A stretch of DNA of 54,502 nucleotides from Cyanobacteria bacterium RYN_339 (GTDB lineage Bacteria > Cyanobacteriota > Sericytochromatia > S15B-MN24 > JAQBPE01). The first letter of the stretch is position 1. Each line of letters starts with the position of its first letter. Made by a program: the position numbers and the translations under genes. Shown piece by piece: positions 23,791 through 33,529 of the stretch. The DNA lies in assembly GCA_028287685.1 (NCBI GenBank), contig JAQBPE010000293.1:1-54502 (forward strand), in the 5' to 3' direction. Under the pieces are notes generated by a model. It was not told the DNA's origin, made no database searches, and saw only the letters and a program-made list of their open reading frames with translations.

Positions 23791-26418
23791 TTAGCGCAAC
23801 ATCTCCGGCGGCACCCGGCGGATCACGCCGGCGCGGAAGTCACAGAGCACCAGCGTGCCCTTGGCGTCCACCCAGATGCCGCCCGCGGCCGTCAAGCTGA
23901 ACGGCAGCTTGACCGTGGTCACCCTGCCCGCCGCGATCTTGCGCAGCGCCGACCCGTTGGCGTCGATCACGTAGACCGTGCCGTCCGGCCCGACGGTCAC
24001 GGAAGTGGGTTCGTCCAGTTGGGCCTCCAGGGCCGCCCCGTCACGCTGTGACGCATCGCAGCAAGGGACCGCCTCGCCCACGGACGGCCGCGCCAGGGGC
24101 ACGGCGCGCGGCCCGTGGCCCGCCAGGGTGGTCACGGTGCCGTCGGGCGTTACCTTGCGGATTCGGCCGTTGCGGTTGTCCGCCACGTACACATTGCCCG
24201 CCGCGTCGGTTGCCACGGCGCCCGGCGAGAAGAAGCGTGCCGCGTTCCCGCTGCCGTCCGCGAAGCCCTCCTGGCCGCCCGCCAGGGTGGTGACCTTGCC
24301 GTCGGGCGTGATGGCCCGGATCGCGTTGTTCCCCTCGTCCGCCACGTAGACCACCCCCTTGGGACCGACCGCCAGCCCATGGGGGTATAGGAACGCCGCT
24401 TCGGCGCCCACGCCGTCCTTGAATCCGAACGCGGGTTGGCCGGCCAGCACCGAAACCTCCTTGCCGGACTTGAAGATCTGGCCGTTCCCGTTCGCGGTCA
24501 TGTAGACGGACCCGGCCAGGTCTACCGCCACGGCGTGGGGATAAGCGGTCGCGCTCCCTCCGATGATCGTGGTGACCAGGCCCGCCGGGTCGATGGCGCG
24601 GATGCCATGGCCGGAGAAATCGGCGACGACCAGCGTGCCGTTTGGAGCACCTGCGACGTCGATGGGACCCGAGAACAGGGCGCTGACCGCATCGCCGTCC
24701 TTGCCTTGTTTGCCGCTCCCCGCCACCACCCGGAGCTGCCCGGCCGGCGAGCGAGCCACCACCTGGTTGGTGGAGAAGTCCACGAAGTAAGCGAAACCAG
24801 CAGCGTCGAGGGCCACGCCCGTTGGCATGGACACCGGCACGGAGGAGTCAGGTGCGCCTCGCCCCGCCAACGGCGTGACGGTGCCGTCTTGCGTCACCCG
24901 CTTCACGGAGCCGGGCGGCAGGCTCTCCGTGACGGTCAACCCGCCGGTGGCGTCCACGGCCACGCTGGAGAGGTGCATGAACATCCCGGGCAGGCTGGTC
25001 ACCTGGCCTTCGGGCGTCACCTTGCGCAGGCGCGTTTCGTCCGTCACGTACAGGGCGCCCGCCGCATCGCGGGCAAGGCCCGTGGGCCGCTGGAACCGCG
25101 CGGCGGCTCCCAGGCCGTCGCCGTCGCCGGGATCCGCGTCCCCGGCCAGGGTCGTCACCTGCCCGCCCGGCGTGATGCGGCAGATCCGGAAGTTCTCGCT
25201 ATCGGTTACGTAGATGGTGCCGGCGGCGTCGACCACGATGCCGCCGAGGCTGTTGAACTTGGCGGCCGCACCCTGGCCATCGGCGCGGCCGCGCACGGCG
25301 CTGCCCGCCAGCGTGCTGACCGTGCCATCGGGGGCGATGCGGCGCACGGCAAAGGCTTCGGCGACCAACAGGCCGCCGTCCGCCTGCACGGCCATGGCGG
25401 AGGGGAAAAAGAACGAGGCGGCGGTGCCCGGGCCGTCCACGCTGGCGCTGGTGCCGTTGCCGGCCACGGTGGAGACGCGGCCGGCCGGGCTGATCTTCCG
25501 GATCAGGGAGTGCCCGGTATCCGCCACGTAGAGGTTTCCCGCCGCGTCCAGCGTGAGGCCTTGCGCGTAGCTGAACTGGGCGTCCAAGGCCGCCCCGTCC
25601 GTAACGCGGGCCGACAGGGCGCCGATTTGCAGGAGGGTGCGCACGGCGTCGAGTTGCTGGTCCAGGCCACGGTCCGCGCCGCGCAACGCCTCCACCGCGG
25701 TCACCACCGACCGGCTGCGCAAATCGGCCGGGGTGCTCTCGGCGTGGCCGGCCAGGGCGATCGCCGCCTTGCCGCGGGTGTCGGCTTCCACCCCCTGCGA
25801 GAGCCGGTCCAGCGTGGCTTGGGCGTCCGCGGCCGGGACGCCCGCCATGAGGCGGTCCAGGATGTACGTGCTGGTGAGGGTGCTGACGAGCCCCGCGTCG
25901 GCGTGGACCTCCGCACCGGTGCCCGCCGCGATCGCGCGCACCTCACCGAGCTGGCCGGGCAAGCTGGCCGCCACCACGACGTTCTTGCCCGACAGGAGGG
26001 CGGCCACGCGATACCGGCCTTGCGCGTCCGTTGTAGCGACGGCGGGCTTGCCGTCGGTGCCCTTGAGGGGGCTGCCGGCGGCATCGCGCAGGGCCACGCG
26101 GACGCCCGCCAACGGGCTCTCCGCGCCGACGGCGAACACGCCGCGGAACAGGCTGCCTCCACTCCCGACGATGTTGCCGCCGCCGCTCGCGATGATGTTG
26201 CCGCCGCCACTCGCAATGATGTTGCCGCCGCCGCTCGCGATGATCGCCGCGGGCGCCGTGATCGTGCCGACGACGAACGCGGAGCCGTTGTTGGAGATCA
26301 CCCCGGCCGCGCCCAACCCTGGCACGGCGGGCAGCTTGTTGCCGACGCCCTTGCCCATGCAGCCGGAGCCAGCCACCGCAAGGGCAAGCAAGGGCGCCAG
26401 GAGCTTGTGTTGCTGCAA
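23791..26418 (-). CDS. NHL lipoprotein with Gly-rich octapeptide repeats and twelve NHL blades
   Basis: About 875 residues from TTG 26418 (GGAG lies upstream; GTG 26454 is an alternative). Order: lipobox (VAGSGC), an ISNNG motif, three copies of the octapeptide ASGGGNII, a carboxypeptidase-regulatory/Ig-like beta domain (~85-165, YRVAALLSGKNVVV), a helical linker (~190-275), then twelve NHL repeats, enough for two six-bladed propellers. It is a surface-anchored scaffold or binding protein; the ligand is unknown. It shares this architecture with the genes at 30282 and 49482. A -10-like TATACC (minus strand, 26436-26441) lies in the divergent region with the EamA gene. Confidence 0.87.
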   Translation of the reverse strand: MQQHKLLAPLLALAVAGSGCMGKGVGNKLPAVPGLGAAGVISNNGSAFVVGTITAPAAIIASGGGNIIASGGGNIIASGGGNIVGSGGSLFRGVFAVGAESPLAGVRVALRDAAGSPLKGTDGKPAVATTDAQGRYRVAALLSGKNVVVAASLPGQLGEVRAIAAGTGAEVHADAGLVSTLTSTYILDRLMAGVPAADAQATLDRLSQGVEADTRGKAAIALAGHAESTPADLRSRSVVTAVEALRGADRGLDQQLDAVRTLLQIGALSARVTDGAALDAQFSYAQGLTLDAAGNLYVADTGHSLIRKISPAGRVSTVAGNGTSASVDGPGTAASFFFPSAMAVQADGGLLVAEAFAVRRIAPDGTVSTLAGSAVRGRADGQGAAAKFNSLGGIVVDAAGTIYVTDSENFRICRITPGGQVTTLAGDADPGDGDGLGAAARFQRPTGLARDAAGALYVTDETRLRKVTPEGQVTSLPGMFMHLSSVAVDATGGLTVTESLPPGSVKRVTQDGTVTPLAGRGAPDSSVPVSMPTGVALDAAGFAYFVDFSTNQVVARSPAGQLRVVAGSGKQGKDGDAVSALFSGPIDVAGAPNGTLVVADFSGHGIRAIDPAGLVTTIIGGSATAYPHAVAVDLAGSVYMTANGNGQIFKSGKEVSVLAGQPAFGFKDGVGAEAAFLYPHGLAVGPKGVVYVADEGNNAIRAITPDGKVTTLAGGQEGFADGSGNAARFFSPGAVATDAAGNVYVADNRNGRIRKVTPDGTVTTLAGHGPRAVPLARPSVGEAVPCCDASQRDGAALEAQLDEPTSVTVGPDGTVYVIDANGSALRKIAAGRVTTVKLPFSLTAAGGIWVDAKGTLVLCDFRAGVIRRVPPEMLR
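26171..26242. repeat. 24-bp tandem repeat, three copies, coding
   Basis: Three 24-bp units (26171-26194, 26195-26218, 26219-26242) differing at two positions. They encode the octapeptide ASGGGNII of the lipoprotein on the minus strand. In-frame length change by slippage is possible. Confidence 0.85.
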
Positions 26419-26487
26419 GGCGGGACTCCATTCGGGTATAGAGGGTGCAACCAACGGTTTGCTGCTTTCCTACCCTTTGGAGCCCTC

Positions 26488-27384
26488 ATGTCAAACGCCG
26501 CCGCCTGGGTTCCCTACTTGGTAGGCACCGTGCTGTTCTACGGCCTCGCCCAGGCCTTGACCAAGCAGTTCATGGCCAACCTGAGCGCCGCCGCCTTCAT
26601 CGTGCTCTACGTGCTGGTGAAGGGCGTGATCAACACGGGCGCCTTCTTCGCGCTGGGGCACGCGCCGCTGTTCGACAGCGCGGCCAACACCTTCATCGCG
26701 CTGGCGGTGTGCGGCAACCTCATCAACGGCTTCGCCTGGCTGTTCTACTACAAAGCGCTGGAGAGCGGGAAGGTGTCCCTGGTCGGCTCGATCACGGCCG
26801 GCTACCCGGCGTTGACGGTGATCTTGGCGATCCTGTTCCTGCACGAGCACATCGTGTGGTACCAGGCCCTGGGCATCGTGATGGTGATCGGCAGCGGCGT
26901 GCTGGTGGCCCTGGGTCCGCAAGAGGCAGGGGCCGACGCGGGCCCGCCGGACCGCCGCTGGCTGGTCTACAGCCTGCTCGTGTTCCTGGGCTGGGGCATC
27001 TTCAGCGCGTTCATCAAGGGCGCCTTCAACGCGCCCCACGCCGACACCTACACCTTCTTCATCTGGAACGCCATCGGCGCCGCCGTGATCCTGGGGCCCT
27101 ACGGCTTCTGGGGCGTGCGCAAGGAAGGGGGCCTGGGGCCGACCAACGAGGTGCTGAAGGCGCTGATCCCCACGGCCCTGTTCGCGTTGGGCGACCTGGC
27201 GCTGTTCAAGGCCTTCGAGGCCGGCCCGGCCACGATCGTGGCGCCGCTGTCGACGGTGTATCCGTTGGTCACGCTGCTGTACGCGGCGCCGGTTTTGAAA
27301 GAACGGATCTCGCTCACGCAGTGGCTGGCCGTGATGTTGCTGATTGCCGGCATCGTGGTGGTGTCGTTGCCCAGCGGTGCCTGA
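26488..27384 (+). CDS. EamA/DMT-superfamily transporter
   Basis: 298 residues from ATG 26488 with a GGAG site before it. Ten hydrophobic helices in two EamA halves (~8-140 and ~150-296). The first half carries KALESGKVSLVGSITAGYPALT and the second KAFEAGPATIVAPLSTVYP, the matching motifs of the internal duplication. An inner-membrane exporter or permease for metabolites such as amino acids or drugs; the substrate is not predictable. Its 3' end overlaps the following PEP-utilising gene by 8 bp. Confidence 0.9.
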   Translation: MSNAAAWVPYLVGTVLFYGLAQALTKQFMANLSAAAFIVLYVLVKGVINTGAFFALGHAPLFDSAANTFIALAVCGNLINGFAWLFYYKALESGKVSLVGSITAGYPALTVILAILFLHEHIVWYQALGIVMVIGSGVLVALGPQEAGADAGPPDRRWLVYSLLVFLGWGIFSAFIKGAFNAPHADTYTFFIWNAIGAAVILGPYGFWGVRKEGGLGPTNEVLKALIPTALFALGDLALFKAFEAGPATIVAPLSTVYPLVTLLYAAPVLKERISLTQWLAVMLLIAGIVVVSLPSGA

Positions 27385-28957
27385 TCCGCTGAGCTGGAAC
27401 GACAGCCTGGCGGGCGACTACCTCTGGACCAGCGGCAACCTGGGCGAGGCCGTGCCCGACGTGATGACGCCCGCGACCTGGTCGTTGGTGCAGCGGTTCA
27501 TCCGGCTGGTGATGGTCACCTCGTTCACCACCCCCTACCCGCCGATCGGGAACATCGGGGGCCGGTTCTACATGAACCTGAGCGCCGTCGCCACGATGAC
27601 CACGGCCATGGGCGTAGGCCCCAAGCGGATCCGCGGCGTCTTGGAGCAGGCCTTTGGGCACCTGCCGCCCGGCGTGTTTCCAACGGGTTTGCCCTTGGCG
27701 CGTGGGCGCTGGCTGCGCGCGCTCTTCCCCGTGTTGAAGCAGGGCCTGGCCCGTCAGAAGGCCTATCGCGCCCTGGCGCCGGCCTTCATCGCCGCCGCCC
27801 CCGCGCGCTGCGAGGCGCTGCGTGCGACGTTGCGGGCGTGTCCGGATGGGCCTGCCCTGCTGGCGCTCTGGCGGGACGAGGTCGAACCCTACATGGTGGA
27901 AGCCTGCCGGGTGCAGGAGGCCGGCCGCACGGAAACCGCCGCCGCGCTCTGGCTGCCGGCGTTGCTAAAGAAGCTCTTGGGCCCCGAAGACGCCTCGCTG
28001 TTGCTCACCGGGGGCGGCCTCGCCAGCCTGGGGCCGGTATTGGGGCTGACGCAGCTGGCGCGCGGGGAGCTCGATCGCGAGACCTTCGCCAGCCGCTACG
28101 GGCACCGCGGCCCGCACGAGTTCGAGGTGTCGATCCCGCGGCCGGGCGAGGACTCCGCCTGGGTGGACCGGCAACTGGAAGGCCTGCGCAAGGCGCCCCT
28201 GGACGCGCCGGAGCTGCTGGCCCGGCAAGAGGCGCTGCGCCAGGCCGCGTGGGAGCGGCTTGTGGGGCGGCACGTCTGGGCGCGCTGGCTGCGCGGGAGC
28301 TTGGAAAAATCGCGCAAGGCCGCGGCGACGCGCGAGGATGCACGGTCGGAGGTGATCCGCGCCTTCTGGGCGCTCCGAGCCTTCTACCTGCGCGCGGCCG
28401 AGCTGACCGGCGCCGACGTCTTCTGCCTGGCCATCGAGGAACTGCTGGCGGTGTTGGGTGGCGACGGCGCGCCGCTGGCGTTCGTGGCCGCGCGACGCGC
28501 CGACTACGAGCGCTACGCCGCGCTGCCCGTGTATCCCACCGTGATCCGCGGGGCGTTCGACCCCTTCGCGTGGGCTGCCGATCCGCAGCGGCGCCAGGAT
28601 GTCTACGACGCCCAGGGCAACGCCCCACTGGGTGTCACGGCGATCACGGGCTTCCCGGGGGCCGCGGGCATCGTGGAGGGGGTGGTGCGCGTGGCCTTGA
28701 CGGTGGAAGAAGGCCACGCCTTGCAACCCGGCGAAGTATTGGTCACCGTGACCACGAACGTGGGCTGGACGCCGCTCTTCCCCCGCGCGGCGGCGGTGGT
28801 GACGGACGTGGGCGCGCCGCTGTCGCACGCGGCGATCGTGGCGCGCGAGCTGGGCATCCCGGCGGTGGTGGGCTGCGGCAACGCCACCATGCGCCTGAAG
28901 TCCGGCGACCGGGTGCGCGTCGACGGCGCCGCGGGCACGGTGGTGCGCCTGGGTTGA
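27377..28957 (+). CDS. PEP-utilising enzyme-like protein with mobile phosphohistidine domain, no ATP-grasp domain
   Basis: 526 residues from GTG 27377 (an ATG at 27344 exists but lies deeper inside the transporter gene). The first residues, PLSWNDSLAGDYLWTSGNLG, match the linker that follows the ATP-grasp domain in PEP synthase/rifampin phosphotransferase-like proteins. The C-terminal ~90 residues form the PEP-utiliser mobile domain with the phosphorylatable His in GAPLSHAAIVARELGIPAVV. The N-terminal ATP-binding half is missing and no ORF for it is next door. It may be a split or regulatory form, or work with a separate ATP-grasp protein. The role is open. Confidence 0.8.
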   Translation: MPDPLSWNDSLAGDYLWTSGNLGEAVPDVMTPATWSLVQRFIRLVMVTSFTTPYPPIGNIGGRFYMNLSAVATMTTAMGVGPKRIRGVLEQAFGHLPPGVFPTGLPLARGRWLRALFPVLKQGLARQKAYRALAPAFIAAAPARCEALRATLRACPDGPALLALWRDEVEPYMVEACRVQEAGRTETAAALWLPALLKKLLGPEDASLLLTGGGLASLGPVLGLTQLARGELDRETFASRYGHRGPHEFEVSIPRPGEDSAWVDRQLEGLRKAPLDAPELLARQEALRQAAWERLVGRHVWARWLRGSLEKSRKAAATREDARSEVIRAFWALRAFYLRAAELTGADVFCLAIEELLAVLGGDGAPLAFVAARRADYERYAALPVYPTVIRGAFDPFAWAADPQRRQDVYDAQGNAPLGVTAITGFPGAAGIVEGVVRVALTVEEGHALQPGEVLVTVTTNVGWTPLFPRAAAVVTDVGAPLSHAAIVARELGIPAVVGCGNATMRLKSGDRVRVDGAAGTVVRLG

Positions 28958-28983
28958 CAGGCAAGCAGGGGGTCCGGCAGACT
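28954..28983 (+). promoter_or_regulatory. Promoter TTGACA-N18-CAGACT, leaderless lipoprotein gene
   Basis: TTGACA 28954-28959 includes the upstream stop codon. CAGACT 28978-28983 ends seven bases before the ATG at 28991, so transcription would start at or next to the start codon. Confidence 0.55.
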
Positions 28984-28990
28984 GCTCGGC

Positions 28991-29365
28991 ATGAAGCTTC
29001 TACACGCCTGCCTCGTCGCCGCCAGCCTGAGCCTGAACGGCTGCTACTACCTGTCGGGGCAGTACGCCACCGACCAGGAGAACGCGCGCCTGGCGTACTT
29101 CATGAACCAGGACACCACGGTGCTGATCAAGACCTTGGGCGCGCCCACGATGACCATGGACGACGGCAAGGGCGGCAAGATCTGGGTCTACCGCACCACG
29201 TCCGAGAGCGTGAACCCGGGCCGCACGGAGACCACGTACGACAAGAAGACCGGCACGGCCACGACGGAGAGCTACCCGGGCAGCGTGTCGGTCTCGACGC
29301 TCGAGGAGCTGTTCTTCGTCAACGCGGCCGGCAAGGTCTACGACACGGCCTGGCACAACAAGTAG
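28991..29365 (+). CDS. Small lipoprotein, BamE/SmpA-like
   Basis: 124 residues. Signal peptide with lipobox SLNGC (Cys ~18). The segment TVLIKTLGAPTMTMDDGKGG followed by KIWVYR is the BamE/SmpA-type pattern in which a short helix-turn (LGxP) precedes a beta-strand. In proteobacteria BamE is an accessory of the outer-membrane assembly complex; similar lipoproteins occur widely without proven role. It has its own promoter. Location in the outer membrane is inferred. Confidence 0.72.
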   Translation: MKLLHACLVAASLSLNGCYYLSGQYATDQENARLAYFMNQDTTVLIKTLGAPTMTMDDGKGGKIWVYRTTSESVNPGRTETTYDKKTGTATTESYPGSVSVSTLEELFFVNAAGKVYDTAWHNK

Positions 29366-29396
29366 CGCCCGCCTCCCGCGAAGGCCTGGCGGGTTG

Positions 29397-29425
29397 TTGG
29401 CTCGCTCGCTGGTCGCGGTTAGGCT
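29397..29425 (+). promoter_or_regulatory. Promoter TTGGCT-N17-TAGGCT, leaderless nei
   Basis: TTGGCT 29397-29402, a 17-bp spacer, TAGGCT 29420-29425, six bases, then ATG at 29432. Predicted transcription start equals the A of ATG. No Shine-Dalgarno. Confidence 0.6.
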
Positions 29426-29431
29426 GGGGCC

Positions 29432-30313
29432 ATGTCGGAAGGACCCGAAGTCCGGCGCAAGGCCGAGAAGCTGCGCGAGTTGCTGGTGGGCGAGCCCCTC
29501 ACGGAGGTGGCCTTCGTCTTCGACCGGCTGAAGGCCTTCGAGCCCGAGCTGACCGGCCGGCGCGTGACAGCGGTGGATACGTTCGGCAAGGCCTACGTCG
29601 TCCGGCTCGAAGGCGGGTTGAACCTCTACGTGCACCCGAAGATGTTCGGGCACTGGATCCTGCGCGTGCGGCCGGGGATGCCCAAGACGGACCGGGCCCT
29701 GCGCATCGCCTTGAAGAACCGCAAGGGGGCGGCCTACCTCTACAGCACCAACGACATGGCCGTGCTGACGGACGAGGAAGTGGCCCGGCACAAATATCTA
29801 ACCCAATTGGGACCGGACATCCTTGACCCGGAAGTGACGGAGGCGCAGGTGCTGGCACGCTACCAGGATCCGCGCTTCGCGCCCAAGCGCCTGACGACGT
29901 TGCTGCTGGATCAGGGCTTCCTGGCGGGCATCGGCAACTACATGCGCAGCGAGATCCTGTTCGAGGCGCGGCTGTACCCGCTGCGGCGCGCCTGCGACCT
30001 TTCGCCGGACGAGCTGGCCAGGCTCGCGCAAGCGACCGTGGCCGTGTCGCGGCGGGCATTCGAAGCGCGGGGAATGACGGTGACGCCGGCGATCGTGGCG
30101 GAGGGCAAGCGGCTGAAGCTCAAGCCGTGGGACTACCGGCACTGGGTGTTCAAGCGCGAGGCGAAGCCTTGCTACGCTTGCGGGGCGGCGATCGAGCGGC
30201 ACGAGACGGAAGGGCGGCGGTACTTCATGTGTCCGGTGTGCCAGCCGGCGGAGAAGCTGTCGATTACCCTGGCCGAGCCGCTCAGAACGAGAGCTTCCGG
30301 ACCTTCCGTGTGA
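29432..30313 (+). CDS. nei: Fpg/Nei-family DNA glycosylase (endonuclease VIII-like) with Ser at position 2
   Basis: 293 residues. Similarity to Nei spans the full length: SEGPEV start, [40 protein letters not shown] (the H2TH region) and a C-terminal zinc finger with CYACG and CPVC. The family removes oxidised pyrimidines and cuts the strand by beta/delta elimination, using the N-terminal proline (MPEGPE) as nucleophile. Here the second codon is TCG, giving MSEGPEV: the Pro is replaced by Ser while the catalytic Glu is kept. The N-terminal amine could still form a Schiff base, as in NEIL3, which has Val there. The 3' end overlaps the convergent NHL gene by 32 bp. Confidence 0.9.
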   Translation: MSEGPEVRRKAEKLRELLVGEPLTEVAFVFDRLKAFEPELTGRRVTAVDTFGKAYVVRLEGGLNLYVHPKMFGHWILRVRPGMPKTDRALRIALKNRKGAAYLYSTNDMAVLTDEEVARHKYLTQLGPDILDPEVTEAQVLARYQDPRFAPKRLTTLLLDQGFLAGIGNYMRSEILFEARLYPLRRACDLSPDELARLAQATVAVSRRAFEARGMTVTPAIVAEGKRLKLKPWDYRHWVFKREAKPCYACGAAIERHETEGRRYFMCPVCQPAEKLSITLAEPLRTRASGPSV

Positions 30314-32303
30314 GGTAATCGGAGATGTAGAGGTTGCCCGCGGCGTCCACCGTCAGGCCGGTTGGGCTGTTCAAGAGCGCGGCCGCCGCCGGGCCGCCGT
30401 CGCCCGAGCCGCCGGCGGTACCGGTTCCCGCCACCGCGCTGATGGTGCCACCGGGCGCGATCTTCCGCAGCACGTTGGTACCGGTGTCCGTCACGTAGAC
30501 GTTGCCGGCGGCATCGACCGCGACCGCCGTTGGTTGGGTCAGCAGGGCGCTCGTGGCCGGCCCGCCGTCACCCGTGGCACCCGGCGCGCCCGTGCCCGCG
30601 AGGGTGCTGATGGTGCCGCCCGCCGCGATCTTGCGCACCTTGTGGTTGGCCTGGTCGGCGATGTAGATGGCGCCGGCCGCGTCGAGCGCCGCGCCGTAAG
30701 GCAGGTTCAGCTGGGCCGCGGTGGCCGCGCCGCCATCGCCGGCGGAGCCTGCCGTGCCGGTGCCGGCGATCGTGGTGATGGTGCCGCCGGGGGCCACCTT
30801 GCGGATCTTGTGGTTGGCGTAGTCCACGATGTAGAGGTTGCCGGCCGCATCCAGCTTCACGTCCGTCGGGGACTTGAGCTGGGCGGCGGTGGCGGCCCCG
30901 CCGTCGCCGGCAGCGCCCGCGACCCCCGTGCCGGCGACGGTGCTGATGATGCCGCCGGGCGTGACCTTGCGGATCTTGTTGCTGGCGGTGTCGGCGATGT
31001 AGAGGTTGCCGGAAGCGTCCGCGGCCACGCCGCCCGGGCCGCTGAGCTGGGCGGCAGTGGCCGCGCCACCGTCGCCGGCAGAGCCTGCCGTGCCGGTGCC
31101 GGCGAAGGTGCTGATGATGCCGCCGGGCGTCACCTTGCGGACCTTGTTGTTCGCGCTATCGGCGATGTAGAGGTTCCCGGCCGGATCGAAGGCCAGGCCA
31201 TAGGGGCCGTTGAGCTGGGCGGCGGTTGCGGCGGCTCCGTCGCCGGCCGCGCCCGCCACGCCGTTGCCGGCGTAGGCGGTGATCAAGAGGACGGGCACCG
31301 GGGTGGGAGTCGGGGTGGGCGTGGGGGCGGGCGTCGGCGTCGCGCCGAACGGGGTCGCCGTGGGCGTTGGCGTGGGGCCGGGCGTGGGTGTGGGCGACTG
31401 GCCAGGAGCCGGCGTTGGGGCAGGTGTGGGCGTTGGCGACTGGCCCGGGGCAGGCGTTTGGCCGGGGGTGGGTGTGGCGGGCGGCGGGGAGACGCCCTCG
31501 GGCGGCGTCCGGCCAACCAGCGGGCCCCCGCCGGTCGTCGCCACCGCCGCCACGGTGTCCGGGCGGGCGACCACCGCGTCGAAGACGCGCGCCGAGGTGG
31601 CGGCCGGCAGCAGCACGCTGGCCGCCACGACCTTGTCCGTCATGTGGGGGGCGATCGCCGCCGCCAAAGCCGCCAAGACCACGGGGTCCAGCGCGTCGGC
31701 GGCTACCACGCCTCGCCGCACCATCTCTTGCGCCTTCAAGGCCACCAGGGTGGTGGCCGGGTCGAGGGGCACGTTGGCCGCGCCGCTGCCACGCGGCGCG
31801 GCGGCGATCGCCACCAGCGTCACGTCCTGGCCCTCGCGCTGGATGCTGGACTTCACCACCACCCGCGCCCCGGACGGGTCGAGCTTGCCAACCTGGTACC
31901 GTCCCGCGGCGTCCGTCAGCGTGGGCGTGGTCGTGAGCCGCGTCCCGGCTTCATCGAAGACCTCGACGGCGGCGCCCGCCAGCGGCACGCAGGCCTCGTC
32001 CAGGCCCAGCAGCCGGAAGGCCCCGCCGTTGTTCGAGATCACGGAGCCCCCGGCATCGGAAATCACGCCTGCGGCGGCATCCGACAAGATGCCGTTGCCG
32101 TAAGTGGAGAGCAGGCCCGTCCTGGGCACGCGCACCACCCCCATCAGCCCACCCAGGTTGGGCGCCGCGACGATCGGCGGCGCGGCCGACACGTGCGGCA
32201 CCGTCGGTACCGGGGCCTTGGCGACCGGACTGTTGCACGCCAACAGGCCGCCGAGCGCGAGGGCGGCCAGGAGCAGCGTCCGGGAAGCGGGGTGGGGGCG
32301 CAT
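30282..32303 (-). CDS. NHL lipoprotein with ISNNGG motif, Ig-like domain, Pro/Thr linker and six NHL blades
   Basis: 673 residues from ATG 32303; ATG 32333 overlaps the upstream stop (ATGA) but would give an unusually long n-region. Order: lipobox (GLLAC), degenerate octapeptides (ISDAGGS, ISNNGGA, ~60-85), carboxypeptidase-regulatory-like domain (~95-160, [15 protein letters not shown]), helical region, a ~75-residue Pro/Thr linker of TPxP repeats (~275-345), then six highly regular NHL repeats ([18 protein letters not shown]), one propeller. The linker probably spans cell wall or surface material. Ligand unknown. Third member of the window's NHL lipoprotein family. Confidence 0.88.
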   Translation of the reverse strand: MRPHPASRTLLLAALALGGLLACNSPVAKAPVPTVPHVSAAPPIVAAPNLGGLMGVVRVPRTGLLSTYGNGILSDAAAGVISDAGGSVISNNGGAFRLLGLDEACVPLAGAAVEVFDEAGTRLTTTPTLTDAAGRYQVGKLDPSGARVVVKSSIQREGQDVTLVAIAAAPRGSGAANVPLDPATTLVALKAQEMVRRGVVAADALDPVVLAALAAAIAPHMTDKVVAASVLLPAATSARVFDAVVARPDTVAAVATTGGGPLVGRTPPEGVSPPPATPTPGQTPAPGQSPTPTPAPTPAPGQSPTPTPGPTPTPTATPFGATPTPAPTPTPTPTPVPVLLITAYAGNGVAGAAGDGAAATAAQLNGPYGLAFDPAGNLYIADSANNKVRKVTPGGIISTFAGTGTAGSAGDGGAATAAQLSGPGGVAADASGNLYIADTASNKIRKVTPGGIISTVAGTGVAGAAGDGGAATAAQLKSPTDVKLDAAGNLYIVDYANHKIRKVAPGGTITTIAGTGTAGSAGDGGAATAAQLNLPYGAALDAAGAIYIADQANHKVRKIAAGGTISTLAGTGAPGATGDGGPATSALLTQPTAVAVDAAGNVYVTDTGTNVLRKIAPGGTISAVAGTGTAGGSGDGGPAAAALLNSPTGLTVDAAGNLYISDYLTRKVRKLSF

Positions 32304-32329
32304 AGGAACCAAGGGTTGGGACCAGGGGA

Positions 32330-33490
32330 TCATACCCCCCCATCCATGAAGTCCTCGCCCACCCAACCGAAACGCCGTAGCTCCACGCCCAGCTGAGCCA
32401 GGGCGAGCGCCGCGGCTGCCGCCAGCACGAAGGCCGACGGCAGCGGCACCAGCGCCAAGGGCAGGACGAGCAGCGCGGCAGCGAGCCGCGACCAGGCCTT
32501 GAAGCGCGCATCGCGGCAATGCACGATCCCGTGCAGGGCGGCCAACGCCAGGAAGCAAGTTGCGACGGCCACGCCGAAGGCCAGGCGCTCCGGGGTCGAT
32601 GCCAGCGGGGCGGCCACCAGGTGGCCGGCCGAGACCCCCATCGTCGTGATCCCCAACGACAGCATCAGGTGCGCGAAGACCCAGACCTGGCCGGCCCGGC
32701 GGGGATCGCGCAGGCTTCCCCCTTCCAGGTTGTCGTAGTACAGCCACCAAAGCGCGTAGGTGAAGGCCAGGCCTGCGGTGCCGGCCAACATCAGGCCAGG
32801 CGTTACCGGGCGGCCCATCGCCCCGTTGATCAGCTCCGCCACCGTGAGCCCCACCAGGATGATGGTGAACAGGCTGAAGCGCTCGACGGCGTGGGACGGG
32901 CTTAGGGGCGTCATCACCTGGAGCTTCCGTCCCAAGGGCGGGGTGGCCAGGTCGACCAGCATCGCGCAGGCCCACAAGGGGTAGCGCAGCCAGTCAGGTG
33001 CGAGGCACGAGGCTAGCCAGCACGCCGCCCCCAGGGAGAAGCCACGCGCGTAGTGGCGGCACAGGGCCGCCGACTCCGGGTTCGCGGCGCCCGCGCGGCG
33101 GTATTGCCAGACCAGCAGCAGGCGCAGCGGGACGTAAGCCGCCGCGTAGGCGGTGGTCCCCTGGTGGACACTCAAGGCCAGGGTGGCCACGCCGAGCACC
33201 TGGACGAAGGTCAGGGCGCGGTGGAACAGGTCGGGCGTGTCGAAGCGGTCGTTGTAGACGGTGAAGCCGGCCCAGGCCCAGGTCAGCGGCACGAACAGCG
33301 CGACGAATGTCAGCAAGCCACCCGGGTTGAAGGCCGCTCCCAGGTCCTGCGCCAGGATCCCGATCGCCGCGACGAAGGCCAGGTCGTAGTACAGTTCCGA
33401 CCAGGTGGAGTGCCGGTGGCCCTCCTTGGCCGCCTCGTGGAGCACGGGGGGCCGGACGATCACGACGCGGGGGCGGCTGCCGATGGACAT
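32330..33490 (-). CDS. LtrA-family (low temperature requirement A) membrane protein
   Basis: 386 residues with about ten to twelve hydrophobic helices. The N-terminal motif [17 protein letters not shown], with F-V-x-A in the first helix, is diagnostic for LtrA (PF06772), and [21 protein letters not shown] matches the second conserved block. The family was named from a Listeria cold-growth locus; molecular function is unknown. GACAAT-N6-ATG suggests a leaderless transcript. The stop overlaps a possible start (32333) of the NHL lipoprotein, so the two may be cotranscribed. Confidence 0.88.
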   Translation of the reverse strand: MSIGSRPRVVIVRPPVLHEAAKEGHRHSTWSELYYDLAFVAAIGILAQDLGAAFNPGGLLTFVALFVPLTWAWAGFTVYNDRFDTPDLFHRALTFVQVLGVATLALSVHQGTTAYAAAYVPLRLLLVWQYRRAGAANPESAALCRHYARGFSLGAACWLASCLAPDWLRYPLWACAMLVDLATPPLGRKLQVMTPLSPSHAVERFSLFTIILVGLTVAELINGAMGRPVTPGLMLAGTAGLAFTYALWWLYYDNLEGGSLRDPRRAGQVWVFAHLMLSLGITTMGVSAGHLVAAPLASTPERLAFGVAVATCFLALAALHGIVHCRDARFKAWSRLAAALLVLPLALVPLPSAFVLAAAAALALAQLGVELRRFGWVGEDFMDGGV

Positions 33491-33496
33491 GGCCCC

Positions 33497-33524
33497 ATTG
33501 TCGCACCGCCCGGACCGGCCGCAA
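33497..33524 (-). promoter_or_regulatory. Promoter TTGCGG-N16-GACAAT, leaderless LtrA gene
   Basis: Minus strand: TTGCGG (33524-33519), 16-bp spacer, GACAAT (33502-33497), six bases, then ATG at 33490. No Shine-Dalgarno. Confidence 0.5.
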
Positions 33525-33529
33525 ACAGG

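Noticed and set aside
26171..26242. 24-bp tandem repeats (and those at 52051-52190) as CRISPR-like arrays
   Set aside because: No spacers, perfect reading-frame periodicity, and they encode the octapeptides of lipoproteins.
24436..26487. Long plus-strand frame running into the EamA gene
   Set aside because: The upstream 680 codons are an antisense shadow of the NHL lipoprotein; EamA starts at ATG 26488 with its own Shine-Dalgarno.
27377..28957. Rifampin resistance phosphotransferase
   Set aside because: The ATP-grasp domain needed for that reaction is missing.
31280..31480. GT-rich repetitive stretch as an independent repeat element
   Set aside because: It encodes the Pro/Thr linker of the NHL lipoprotein on the minus strand.
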